This document shows, in pieces, positions 9,801-16,274 of a stretch of 33,552 nucleotides of DNA. The stretch comes from Bacillota bacterium. GTDB lineage: Bacteria > Bacillota > Clostridia > Peptostreptococcales > Anaerovoracaceae. How positions within the stretch are numbered: position 1 is the first letter of the stretch; every line of letters starts with the position of its first letter. A program made the translations under genes and the position numbers. Location of the stretch: assembly GCA_022793795.1 (NCBI GenBank), contig JAAWDM010000030.1:1-33552 (forward strand), read 5' to 3'. The notes beneath the pieces are model-generated. The model ran no database searches and had not been told where the DNA came from. It saw nothing but the letters and a program-made list of their open reading frames with translations.

Positions 9801-11184
9801 CATTTAGTGCATCGACAAAATCTTCGCCAAAGATACTGAGGATATTCTCTGCTGTCATTTCATCAGATGAAGAGGCAAGTTCCTCTATTTTCGACTTGAC
9901 AGAGCTGAAGCCATCCTGTTGGCTTAATTCATCAATGATGCCATCTATATTCTGAAATGTTTTGACATCGGCCTCTAGTCCTTCTGCCCAATCACCTTCG
10001 GCGTATCCAAGCTCTAACATCAGGTCTTTGACTTTAGAAAAACTGGATCCAAATGCTTTTCCGATTGTTATGGAGGTGATTTCTCCGGTAGAAGCCATCT
10101 CACGGAATTTGTTGTTGAATTCTTCCCATTCCGCATCGGAAAGATTGGCGTAGATGTAGTCCAGCGGTTTGAAGAAGCCTTTTTCGATGTCGTGGAGATT
10201 GATTTCACCGTTAATCGCCTTAACATATGCTTTTTCATCCTCGGAGACGTCTTCTACGGCCACAGAATATTGCCGGATGGAGTTTACCAGTTCATCGTAT
10301 TCCTTGGTCATATTTTTGAGACGTTTTTCTGTGTTTTCATAGTCTGCGTTGCCAGGAGTCATGGTTGGAAGGGCCTCATTTAAGGACTGGATTTGCTCTC
10401 GATAGTATTTCAGGGTATCGGGAAGGGAAAAGGTCTTCAAATCTCCGCGGCTATTTGCGTCAGCAGGGGTGAAGGATTTTGAATCGTCGAAGGTGTGGAG
10501 AGATTCCACATTGGAGCTTGCAGATGCTTCCCTTTCTAGTCTTTCCTGCTCGCGAAGAAGCGCTACCTTTTTCTCTAGTTCAAAGTTCTCTTGTTTTAAG
10601 CGGTCCAGTTCTGCCTCCTCGATTAAGGTTAATGTGTCCTTGGATTCTAGCTCATGGATTCGGCTCTGAAGAGTTTGGAGCTGATCGGTCAGGGTAGAGA
10701 GTTCCTGCTGGGTCTGCTGCAGGCTAGCGGCTGCTTCATCAGCCCATTGTCTGATATGGTTTTTGGTAGGAACCATATTCCAGAGTTCTTCGGCTTTGCC
10801 GATGACCCAGCCGATTCCTTCGGAAATCAGCATGAAGGCAGCAAACTGGGCTCCCATGGCCAGAAGTTCTTTACCCACCAGTTTTAGGGATTGGCCAAGG
10901 AGTTTCAGGCCGTTGCCCCCGAGGATACCGCCGTTGCCGATTTCACGGAGGGAGATGGCGGCAGGGTTGGCGGTGTTGCAAACGGTTTCAAACTCCTTAC
11001 CTAACTGGTCTAGTATCCTTGAAAAATATGTTTGCTCTTTTCCGCCCTCACGAACGGCTGTGTTCCATTGATTTATTAGTCCGACCTGTTCCTTGGTTAG
11101 GATTCTGCCTTCATTGCCCAGATTACCAGAGAGGGCATTTTTGATACTGGTGAAGGCTCCTGATAGACCTCCGTCTAAGAATGT
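6847..11184 (-). CDS. Tape measure protein, exon 2 (spliced product about 1559 aa)
   Basis: The tape measure protein sets tail length and fills the tail lumen before DNA or effector passage. Exon 2 supplies residues 115-1559 of the predicted spliced protein. Reading is open upstream of the first internal Met (10,878) back to 11,190, with a tape-measure-like sequence (FLDGGLSGAFTSIKNAL), so the 1343-residue frame starting at 10,878 is not the real gene. A hydrophobic segment lies near spliced residues 220-243 (AQFAAFMLISEGIGWVIG), another near 780 (AVAVAAGAAGTALSEY). Long coiled coils rich in K, E, L and A follow. The C-terminus ends YSHPTAANAMRRS. Length predicts a tail of the order of 200 nm by the usual 1.5 Å per residue rule, if spliced correctly. 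The frame is interrupted by a group I intron. Confidence 0.85.
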   Translation of the reverse strand, partial: TFLDGGLSGAFTSIKNALSGNLGNEGRILTKEQVGLINQWNTAVREGGKEQTYFSRILDQLGKEFETVCNTANPAAISLREIGNGGILGGNGLKLLGQSLKLVGKELLAMGAQFAAFMLISEGIGWVIGKAEELWNMVPTKNHIRQWADEAAASLQQTQQELSTLTDQLQTLQSRIHELESKDTLTLIEEAELDRLKQENFELEKKVALLREQERLEREASASSNVESLHTFDDSKSFTPADANSRGDLKTFSLPDTLKYYREQIQSLNEALPTMTPGNADYENTEKRLKNMTKEYDELVNSIRQYSVAVEDVSEDEKAYVKAINGEINLHDIEKGFFKPLDYIYANLSDAEWEEFNNKFREMASTGEITSITIGKAFGSSFSKVKDLMLELGYAEGDWAEGLEADVKTFQNIDGIIDELSQQDGFSSVKSKIEELASSSDEMTAENILSIFGEDFVDALNDSGVSINELILWLKDMQNNVDQFSAASPIGEFKSYEETLGSLTNAVEEFKNTSGDVSTSTLDGISEAFSSLGDAKELDNLLDVLGNSSSSIDEVKTAMDALVDVYLDQEAALGHLTEANKEQYASQLEQLGLSNAQQIVTEKLTKKKSELGAATTEETAAIQDNINAVSNLGLASITTAQQLDFFAACRKIDSGENFSKVVSEHANSLLAVAVAAGAAGTALSEYLTLTGEITSIEERIDKNKGSNPHDKKLLKEKKKQAAAIEDKAKASMKGIKDSLSSLLPTTPTGTTTTGGSTTKTKKTAAEERKDSYDVRKAKLDYWLELNKISYENYYNRLKALGKEYLVNQKGNEEDEKAHWKSMIEARKNAYQAAQESLDKKLDAGTISITTYYKKSKALADKWLKGRKSTEEEYADAIIQAQEKVVTAWNDNIAKTETIIKRRNLMNTWQEGGENEVTMWKKLLNELNKNQSAGLFKNTEDYYELRYELIEKIHEAEKKSWETQLDQIQDSSDAMSDLIDLVSDMMKQELETQIDGLERQRDLYDEILDTKLKSLKADKEANDYAKELEADTKELIDLQAKAAILSLDDSREGRAQYAKVIEEIRAKQEDINAKQDEHVYNATVDALEQRKETYDNAIEKKIGDIEALMAEAGPWLERVYERIEQTPPSTLLEQLKKYNYYHGTGMDQDVQKIFESSEKLLTSFNSNVPKILAYLENQERELNEKIEGSSGATGMSAAEMKQLRKDIQYSNTKTNTDKQNEALTRKVNDVLGPAWYDKDKNVIYMGQQGDKRITAGAYDIIQEMMALNNTTGIGIETKKSQMKALLKKLQPLYSYEGAYLVWDKNNNASLYKKGGMEVFSSSITSVSSSGSKTSSTKKALKPGDLALKTETDRLTRQAQAITTFSDAIQGLQPSNLSNSSVISGVGQINLTVETPITIEGNADSSTVQQIKDVTDNIPNTTLDMLHQAMVKRGYSHPTAANAMRRS

Positions 11185-11200
11185 CAGCTGTTACTTTTCA

Positions 11201-11229
11201 TTGACCGTAATTACAGATTTTGGTATACT
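11201..11229 (+). promoter_or_regulatory. Vegetative promoter for the intron-borne zinc-ribbon gene
   Basis: The -35 box TTGACC (11,201-11,206) and the -10 box TATACT (11,224-11,229) are separated by the optimal 17 bp. AGG-rich GGAGG (11,246-11,250) precedes the ATG at 11,258 by seven bases. The promoter points against tape measure transcription, so this gene can be expressed from host RNA polymerase while the phage operon is silent. Confidence 0.75.
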
Positions 11230-12081
11230 ATATATATAAAGGTGTGGAGGTGCAGCAATGTTTAAGGACTATGATGAAAAAGCTATTTTTGTATGCAGGA
11301 ATTGCGGGGAAGCAAATAATGCAGGTTATTTAGTATGGCAATCTGAAGAGAAGGGATACGATACCTGTGAAAAATGTGGGGGGGCGTATATCTATTCAGG
11401 GAAAACCTTTGCCGAATGGAGCGAATTATATGATCAGACCCATACAAAATATGAAATTAAACATGCAACAGTAGGGGATGTAAAAAAATTTGCTGCCGAA
11501 ACTATGCGTGAGACTGGCCTGCTGATACCCGATGAAGATACCCTCAGAAAAAGAGCAGAAGCGAAAGAAAAGTTTGGTCAATATGGCGAAAAAGCCCTAT
11601 TTGTATGTAGGAGTTGTGGGGAAGCACATGATGCAAGGTATTTAATTGCAATATATGAAAAAAAGGAAATCGATACCTGCGAAGCATGTGGGGGGGCGTA
11701 TATCTATTCAGGGAAAACCTATGCTGAATGGAGCGAGTTATATGATCAGACCCATACAAAACGTGAAATTAAACATGCAACAGTAGGAGATGTACATAAA
11801 TTTGCAGCCGAAACCATGCGTGAAGCCGGCCTTCTGGACTTGGATGAAGCAGCCATTAAGCGGGCAGAGGAGTTTGATAAGCGCATATGGGCGGAAATCT
11901 ATGCAAACAGTAGTGTCAAATGTCCTCACTGTGGCTCTGGGAATGTGAGCTCCAGGCTGGAAACCATAAGAGATTCCATTTCAGATCTTATGGAAACAGG
12001 ACACGAGTATACCTGCAATGTCTGTGGTCATAAGTGGTGGAGCCAGGATTGATTGTATATATATGATTTTTGTAATTACGG
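11205..12081. repeat. 11-bp inverted repeat flanking the cargo gene inside the intron
   Basis: CCGTAATTACA (11,205-11,215) and TGTAATTACGG (12,071-12,081) are perfect inverted copies, with further complementary TATATATA tracts just inside them (about 11,230-11,238 and 12,056-12,064). In the intron RNA these arms would form a peripheral helix after P9 that loops out the whole antisense gene and brings the core near the 3' splice site. They could equally mark the ends of an inserted cassette. Confidence 0.7.
11258..12052 (+). CDS. Duplicated zinc-ribbon protein, 264 aa, carried antisense inside the intron
   Basis: Function unknown. The protein has two near-identical modules offset by 104 residues (312 bp): CxxC pairs at 13/16 and 37/40, then at 117/120 and 141/144. 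Each is followed by GGAYIYSGKT and AEWSELYDQTHTK, then TVGDVxKFAAETMRE. A third ribbon near the C-terminus has CPHC at 222-225 and CNVC at 253-256. These six pairs predict three zinc-binding ribbons, so nucleic acid or protein binding is plausible. No LAGLIDADG, GIY-YIG or HNH motif is visible, so I cannot call it a homing endonuclease. It has its own promoter and RBS and lies opposite to the tape measure reading direction. The DNA duplication is recent enough for long identical stretches. No clear terminator follows. Confidence 0.8.
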   Translation: MFKDYDEKAIFVCRNCGEANNAGYLVWQSEEKGYDTCEKCGGAYIYSGKTFAEWSELYDQTHTKYEIKHATVGDVKKFAAETMRETGLLIPDEDTLRKRAEAKEKFGQYGEKALFVCRSCGEAHDARYLIAIYEKKEIDTCEACGGAYIYSGKTYAEWSELYDQTHTKREIKHATVGDVHKFAAETMREAGLLDLDEAAIKRAEEFDKRIWAEIYANSSVKCPHCGSGNVSSRLETIRDSISDLMETGHEYTCNVCGHKWWSQD

Positions 12082-12462
12082 CGGGAAGGCATTTTGGCCT
12101 TCCTCTGCATGTTTCCATGCAGTTCAGACTGTCTATTACAAGCCAGGCTTATTGGTCATAAAGCCTGACTCGAACTCCCTTACAGTCGTTGGACTTTCCC
12201 CTTGCTAAAAGCAATGGGGCTTAGCTGCTGATAGGGCATTGTTTTCGATGGTTAGCGCCGCTTTTAGCGGTTTTTATCTCAGCATACATCATCTCACTCT
12301 TTGTTTCTGAATTTCTTCTCCACCAGTGATAAAGAAGATTTATCACTGATGGCAAGTGAGCTTTAGCCTTTTCCAGCAATTTGAGAGTTTCGTCCCGATG
12401 ATTGACAGTCATCGGCATCCTAACGGTTGTTTTTAGGCTTCCGGTAAGAGGGCACATTCTTT

Positions 12463-12804
12463 ACCGACGGAGTTTTTAATGTTTCTTTCTGCCATATTGG
12501 AACCAACGGCAGAAAATAGCTTAGGAATTTCTTTTAGCTTGGTTGTCAGAGTGTTGACGGCTTTTTCTGCTGACGACATGCCAGAGGATAGACCGGAACC
12601 TAAGGAACTGACTGCATTTTTGGCAGCATTGGCCGTATTGGTTAAGGCTGCGTTTAGGGAATTGGTCTTGGCCTTGGCGTTATCCAGAAACTTGGAGTAG
12701 GCTGCATCTGCATCATTTGCGGCTTGTTTTAGCCGTTTCATGATTTCTTCCAGATGAAGGGCCTCTTTACAGGTTTCTTTTACTTTTTCAGGTAATTTGT
12801 CCAT
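12463..12804 (-). CDS. Tape measure protein, exon 1 (residues 1-114)
   Basis: N-terminal exon of the tape measure protein. It starts with ATG (12,804-12,802) after a GAGGTG ribosome binding site and begins MDKLPEKVKETCKEALHLEE. It is Ala/Ser/Asn-rich and helical (AALTNTANAAKNAVSSL), typical of tape measure N-termini. Reading into the intron adds only nine residues (KECALLPEA) before a stop. The proposed exon end GTC GGT (12,463) keeps codon phase zero, and exon 2 resumes in frame at ACA (11,184). The joined sequence would read NSVGTFLDGGLSGAF. Without splicing only a 123-residue fragment would be made. The exact junction is inferred. Confidence 0.75.
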
Positions 12805-12927
12805 AAATTTTCACCTCATATTCATAGTTGTTTTTGTATGTGATAGCTTGTTTCATATTTTGTCAAGTGGAGATAAGGGTTGCATAAATATACATAATAA
12901 TAAATAACCTGTTGCGATACTATTTTT

Positions 12928-13238
12928 AAATTCGGCCTTTTTGCAAAAAAAGGCTCGTTTCTTCGAATTTTTGGAGCAATATCCGATTGGCGGCCGGATG
13001 CTGGAGGGGATATAGCCCTCTGGGATGATTCTGGCGGAGTAAAATCATGACTAGAGGAAGCTGGACGAGGGGAATACCCCGAAGCCAGGGACTAAAAGCC
13101 TCTGCATGTTATGCATTTCTGGTTATAATTCGGCCTTTTGCCTCATATACGAACAAAAGGCCGAATTTGTTCACAAGACTATCACATTGGGACTTTGGTT
13201 ACTGCGCCCCTTGAGATAAAGGGACAAAAGGGCGTTTT
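12928..13238 (+). ncRNA. Candidate structured ncRNA bordered by matching hairpins, unidentified
   Basis: A 434-bp gap between a holin-like gene and the tape measure gene holds dense secondary structure. Hairpins are: AAATTCG-GCCTTTTTG with AAAAAAAGGC...CGAATTT (12,928-12,970); ATCCG/CGGAT (12,981-13,000 region); GAGGG-GATATAG-CCCTC; ATGATT/AATCAT; a nested AGAGG...GCTGG...GGGG/CCCC...GCCAG...CCTCT; TGCAT-GTT-ATGCA; and AATTCGGCCTTTTG/CAAAAGGCCGAATT (13,127-13,167). The two border hairpins share the same arm sequence. Unpaired stretches are A-rich on the plus strand (ACTAAAAG, GGAGTAAAATC), and a weak terminator-like hairpin with TTTT ends at 13,238, so I assign the plus strand, antisense to the tail genes. 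The rest of the gap (12,805-12,927) is A+T-rich and shows no other gene. It could be a HEARO/omega-RNA-like or palindrome-ended mobile element, or another phage RNA. Confidence 0.5.
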
Positions 13239-13673
13239 CTATTTATTATCAACTGGCAGACTCATTACCTCTTCATAACATTGGGTGATATAGCTGTTGC
13301 CCTCCAGGGAGATGTAGGCATGGTAAAGGTAGGTGATGTTTTCCCGTTCTAAAGGCGGGATGGAGCCATGCTGAGAGTATTTATAGTAGAGATGGGTGAT
13401 GGTGTTTCGGAGAATACAGCGTATGGAGTCTTTTTCCAGTTCGTTTATTTTTTTCTGTATGTTGATTTCACCTTTTAAATCGATCATTTCTGTCTTTAGT
13501 TCGGAGATGATTTGATGAATGGTGTCCAGCTGGTCTTTTTTTCTACTTTGATTGACCTTTTTATCGATATAGCCTATGAGTATGCCTCTTATCTTTTTGC
13601 TCATCAGTGTGAGCAGGGCGAGGACGGTGGAAATGTAACCTGCGTATTCTGCAATGATTTTAATTGCATCCAT
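13239..13673 (-). CDS. Membrane-anchored coiled-coil, holin-like phage protein, 144 aa
   Basis: Probably a small membrane protein tied to lysis or tail release. One hydrophobic helix (residues about 8-24, YAGYISTVLALLTLM) is followed by a basic stretch and a coiled coil (about 40-85). The C-terminal part carries a motif I associate with phage proteins encoded near holin genes: YYKY, then GSIPPLE, then YLYHAYISLEGNSYI and SLPV. Four bases separate it from the upstream LLH-type holin gene, so the two are co-expressed. The family exists widely in Firmicute phages but its precise role is not established to my knowledge. The start ATG at 13,673 has an AGGAAGG upstream at slightly long spacing. Confidence 0.6.
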   Translation of the reverse strand: MDAIKIIAEYAGYISTVLALLTLMSKKIRGILIGYIDKKVNQSRKKDQLDTIHQIISELKTEMIDLKGEINIQKKINELEKDSIRCILRNTITHLYYKYSQHGSIPPLERENITYLYHAYISLEGNSYITQCYEEVMSLPVDNK

Positions 13674-13677
13674 AAAG

Positions 13678-14121
13678 TTATCGGCCGCCTTCCTCTATTA
13701 GGGAACCGTCCTGCATGGGGGCTGCAGCGTCTGCCATTTGTCGGCCTGCTGCATCCAGAAGGAGTTCTGACTGCTCTAGGGTATATACGGCGGCTCTTCG
13801 GATGTCTTCCAGCTGTTCCTGGGTAAAATGATAGCTTTGGCTTTGCACATAGTCCATAATCTTTGCTATAACGTATTCTTTTTTCGTCACAGCGTTCAGT
13901 TTTCCTGAAAGGTGAAGTCTTTGGGCAGAGGAGATGAAGATTTCAATCCACTCTTTGACCTCGGCCAGCTGTTTCTTTGAGGTCTGTGCATTTTCGCTGT
14001 TTATGATAGCGTTGATGCAGGGAACGATTTTTTTCAGTACCACCATGGATACGACAGCCATAAGGACGGTCATAATATCCGGAAGACACTGAATGAACGT
14101 TTCTATCATAATATCTTTCAT
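13678..14121 (-). CDS. LLH-family holin-like protein, 147 aa
   Basis: Likely a holin, which permeabilises the cytoplasmic membrane to release the particles. An N-terminal transmembrane helix (residues about 15-35, IMTVLMAVVSMVVL) is followed by basic residues, then the KEWIEIFISSAQRLHLSGKL segment and a helical C-terminal half ending in AAVYTLEQSE, the pattern of phage holin LLH family members. RBS GAGGAGG lies ten bases upstream of ATG (14,121). A terminator lies just upstream (14,148-14,199), so it is the first gene of the next transcript block. Placement between the tail tube gene and the tape measure gene is unusual; holins normally follow the fibres. Confidence 0.65.
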   Translation of the reverse strand: MKDIMIETFIQCLPDIMTVLMAVVSMVVLKKIVPCINAIINSENAQTSKKQLAEVKEWIEIFISSAQRLHLSGKLNAVTKKEYVIAKIMDYVQSQSYHFTQEQLEDIRRAAVYTLEQSELLLDAAGRQMADAAAPMQDGSLIEEGGR

Positions 14122-14147
14122 TATAGATTCCTCCTCGTAAAATAGAT

Positions 14148-14199
14148 AAAAAAAGGGGGAGTGGGGAGGAACATGGAGGTTTCCTGCACCCGCTCCCCC
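14148..14199 (-). terminator. Rho-independent terminator after tail tube block
   Basis: On the minus strand GGGGGAG (14,199-14,193) pairs with CTCCCCC (14,161-14,155), with more GC pairing inside, followed by seven Ts (14,154-14,148). It lies between the 99-residue zinc protein and the holin-like gene. Partial termination here would give many more copies of tail tube than of tape measure, matching particle stoichiometry. It is also possible that a second promoter restarts transcription beyond it. Confidence 0.75.
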
Positions 14200-14224
14200 T
14201 TAGGATGAAATATAACCGTACCGG

Positions 14225-14524
14225 CTAGTCACGTTTTGCAGAGCCGAAGATTTGATCCAGCAGCCCTTTGGTTCCTTCCGGCCAGTCTTGGTAAGAAGTT
14301 TCGCTGATTCCCAGCCTCTTCAGAGAAGAGATAATCTGAGGCGTATCCTCAAGCCCCATCTGAAAACTGCGGAGGAGCATGTAGATTTGATAATGATCCC
14401 ATGAGTCGCAGACAGCACGCCATGGGGTATAGGTCTTGATCTGCATACAGTTATCACAAGCGTGATAGGAGGCTCCGCAGATGATACAGCGGTGATTTGC
14501 GTTTCTGCTTATCGTGGCGTCCAT
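14225..14524 (-). CDS. Small zinc-binding protein, 99 aa
   Basis: Unknown function. The N-terminus has a Cys/His cluster, HRCIICGASYHACDNC (residues about 11-26), likely a single zinc site. The rest is helical: WRAVCDSWDHYQIYMLLRSF and a C-terminal LKRLGISETSYQDWPEGTK. It follows the tail tube gene by 24 bases, where siphophages usually encode tail assembly chaperones, but it has no resemblance to the gpG/gpGT frameshift pair. I see no good Shine-Dalgarno sequence ahead of the ATG (14,524), so expression may depend on translational coupling to the tube gene. Related proteins may occur in other Clostridia phages. Confidence 0.65.
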   Translation of the reverse strand: MDATISRNANHRCIICGASYHACDNCMQIKTYTPWRAVCDSWDHYQIYMLLRSFQMGLEDTPQIISSLKRLGISETSYQDWPEGTKGLLDQIFGSAKRD

Positions 14525-14548
14525 ATGGTTACTGTACCGATATTATGA

Positions 14549-15337
14549 CTATTTGCACACGATGATTCTGAACAGTTCGTTATCAGCAGAGCAGTAATCC
14601 TGCATAGCGTTGACGGTGAACTGATGAGTTCCTTCGTTGGTGAAGTTTAAGGTTACGTTGTTGTCCAGCTTGCTGTTTTCAAATACCAGGTAAGCGTAGT
14701 ATTCCGTGTTCTGGTCGCAGATATCGCAGCCCAGAACTTCCAATACGAATCTGCCGCCCTTGGAGAACTTCTGTGCAGTATTCTTAATGGAAACAGCCTG
14801 GGTAGTTTCTCTTTCGTACCATACGGCAACCATGTCTCCCAGCTGGAAAGCGTCTGTCGGCAGAGTGATTTCCTTACCGTTTACTGCAAATTCTGTGGCA
14901 GAAGCAGCAGCGCCTAAGGTATAGGTCTTATCCTTGCTCTTGTCAGTGTGGGTGGAGTAGATGTACTTCGGTTCGGTGGCTGGTGTTTCGCTTAAGGTGA
15001 TCTTGGTTACATCCTTGACTTCGATAAGCTCAAACATCGGAGCGATGATCTTGGAAGTCTCGTCTGCCACTTCCTTATCGCTGCCCAGCTGTGCGGCCAT
15101 CAGACCCAGGTTCATAAATGCGCTGGAAGCTGTGAAGGTTGCGTTCTTTTCTCTGTCAAAGGCAGCGACTCTGGCGCCGATACCGTCGGTTACATATACC
15201 TGGGTGCCGGAACATTCCAGGCTGGAGTCAGTCAGCTGGTCGGCGCTGAACAGGACTTCATTGGTACCCTTGCTGAACAGGGTTGCTCTAACAGGTCTGT
15301 TGATGATAAAGTTTTCGATGTTGAATTGTTTTGCCAT
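14549..15337 (-). CDS. Major tail tube protein, 262 aa
   Basis: Probably the subunit that polymerises into the tail tube. I place the start at ATG (15,337-15,335), MAKQFNIENFIINRP, because GGAGG lies eight bases upstream; the longer frame to 15,538 overlaps the preceding gene. The segment GARVAAFDREKNATFTASSA followed by LGLMAAQLG matches the beta-rich core of phage major tail proteins. The second half (residues about 130-262) has a beta-sandwich-like Ig domain region ending LFRIIVCK. The gene stands between a candidate assembly protein and, further on, the tape measure, as in siphophages. It is the first strongly structural gene of the element. A major capsid protein is the main alternative but the pattern and lack of any protease, portal or terminase argue against it. 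Confidence 0.65.
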   Translation of the reverse strand: MAKQFNIENFIINRPVRATLFSKGTNEVLFSADQLTDSSLECSGTQVYVTDGIGARVAAFDREKNATFTASSAFMNLGLMAAQLGSDKEVADETSKIIAPMFELIEVKDVTKITLSETPATEPKYIYSTHTDKSKDKTYTLGAAASATEFAVNGKEITLPTDAFQLGDMVAVWYERETTQAVSIKNTAQKFSKGGRFVLEVLGCDICDQNTEYYAYLVFENSKLDNNVTLNFTNEGTHQFTVNAMQDYCSADNELFRIIVCK

Positions 15338-15390
15338 ATTATGTTTCCTCCATAATGAAAAAAATTTTGAAAAGGGAAGGGCCAGGGTTG

Positions 15391-16113
15391 TTACTGGCCG
15401 ATCCAGGTTAAATCTGCTTTTGGGATGCCCTTCATATCTACGTTTCCGGTGTAAATCCCCAGCATCAGATTTTTGTAGTTTATGAGCTTTTGGGTCTGCT
15501 TGATCGCTTCCATAAAGGGATAAATCTGTAGATCCCATATGGTCTCATAGGTGTACTTGGATTCGCCGCAGTTGACCAGGGCGGTAACCAGTGGGGCGTA
15601 CAGGGACCCAAATGGCTCGGTATTGTTTTTTATTTTTTCTTCCAGGATGCGTCTTTCTTCCTGCATATAAAAGCGACGGGCCATTTCGTTTCCCGCAATT
15701 TTGAAATTGCGTTTGAGTCCATGTATCTGCCGAAGATAGGATGCGATCAGCTCATAAATGATTTTGTCGATGACAATGGCTTGCTCCTTGTCTGTGAGAA
15801 AGGGTTGGCTTTCGTCATCGTATTCTACGGTGAATTTGGAAAAATCCAAGTCGCCGAACAGGATGGATGTGTGTTTTTTCTCCATCATTTGGCTCATCAT
15901 ACAGAACACGGTAAAATCTTCGATATCTTCGTACCGAAAACCCATGTCGTCTAATTGGAAACGGAGATCATAGCTGGTTGCAGTCAGGTTAGATACCAGT
16001 TGCAAGTAGTCCTGTTCTCCGTACTGTACGATTTCGCCGATAGTGGGTTGTCTGATCGCAATGTGATCGTTTATCACATAAGGGGCGCCTCTTAATAAAG
16101 ATAATTGATTCAT
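15391..16113 (-). CDS. Conserved phage protein, candidate tail assembly chaperone, 240 aa
   Basis: Its role is not certain. The start I prefer is ATG 16,113 (MNQLSLLRGAPYVIND), with GGAG eleven bases upstream; longer starts run into a hairpin. The N-terminus contains IRQPTIGEIVQYGEQDY, and the C-terminus has IYPFMEAIKQTQKLINYKNL followed by GIYTGNVDMKGIPK, a pattern of phage proteins coded next to tail tube genes. It is soluble and helical with no membrane segment. Position just upstream of the tail tube gene suggests an assembly chaperone, although chaperones usually lie after the tube gene and here no -1 frameshift site is needed. It is the first gene after the dyad-repeat region. Confidence 0.5.
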   Translation of the reverse strand: MNQLSLLRGAPYVINDHIAIRQPTIGEIVQYGEQDYLQLVSNLTATSYDLRFQLDDMGFRYEDIEDFTVFCMMSQMMEKKHTSILFGDLDFSKFTVEYDDESQPFLTDKEQAIVIDKIIYELIASYLRQIHGLKRNFKIAGNEMARRFYMQEERRILEEKIKNNTEPFGSLYAPLVTALVNCGESKYTYETIWDLQIYPFMEAIKQTQKLINYKNLMLGIYTGNVDMKGIPKADLTWIGQ

Positions 16114-16151
16114 TTGACGATAAACTCCAATCATGATTGTGTGAGAAGGGA

Positions 16152-16177
16152 GGCCCTTCCCCTTGAGGGGGAGGGCC
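16152..16177 (-). promoter_or_regulatory. GC-rich hairpin in the leader of the tail block
   Basis: GGCCCTTCCCC and GGGGGAGGGCC (16,152-16,162 and 16,167-16,177) form an 11-bp stem with a four-base loop, 39 bases before the 240-residue gene start on the minus strand. No T-tract follows on that strand, so it may protect the mRNA 5' end or act in processing rather than termination. Confidence 0.5.
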
Positions 16178-16274
16178 GGTTCTTTTGTGGCTGTATTTTT
16201 TAGCCACATTATTAGATTTCACATATAGGGCCTTGGGTAGGGCTTTAGGACGAGAGAGGCGGCTGCGGCCCATC

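Larger units (their letters stand above)
11185..12462 (-). ncRNA. Group I self-splicing intron in tape measure gene
   Basis: This 1278-nt insertion on the minus strand shows the group I core in order. P3 pairs AACTCTC (12,389-12,383) with GGGAGTT (12,179-12,173). The P element is ATTGCTGGAAA (about 12,380-12,370). Q is ATCAGCAGCTAAGCCC (about 12,232). P6 is CCCC...GGGG with a TTGCTTTTAGCAA loop. R is GTCCAACGACTGT. P7 pairs GACTGT (12,187-12,182) with ACAGTC (12,132-12,127). P8 pairs CAGGCTTTA with TAAGCCTG. P9 is CTGCATG-GAAA-CATGCAG with a GNRA loop. The proposed 5' site follows GTCGGT (12,463), which pairs with GCCGAT (12,416-12,411) leaving U·G at the site. The intron ends in G (11,185), and its GAATGT could form P10 with exon 2 ACATTC. 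Exact ends are inferred; the core is clear. Confidence 0.85.

Noticed and set aside
6847-10878. Tape measure starting at 10,878
   Set aside because: The frame is open and tape-measure-like further upstream to 11,190, no RBS precedes that Met, and exon 1 lies beyond the intron.
11258-12052. Homing endonuclease identity for the intron gene
   Set aside because: Only CxxC zinc-ribbon pairs are seen; no LAGLIDADG, HNH or GIY-YIG motif, and the gene is antisense to the intron.
12221-12457. 78-codon minus-strand frame inside the intron
   Set aside because: It lies across the conserved P3 to P6 intron core; its sequence is explained by RNA structure.
12928-13238. Firm HEARO or omega-RNA identification
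   Set aside because: The overall look is suggestive, but I cannot recall or match the consensus with certainty and no IscB/IsrB/TnpB gene is nearby.
14549-15337. Major capsid protein
   Set aside because: Sequence pattern and neighbours (tape measure, Dit, Tal downstream, no protease, portal or terminase) fit a tail tube protein better.
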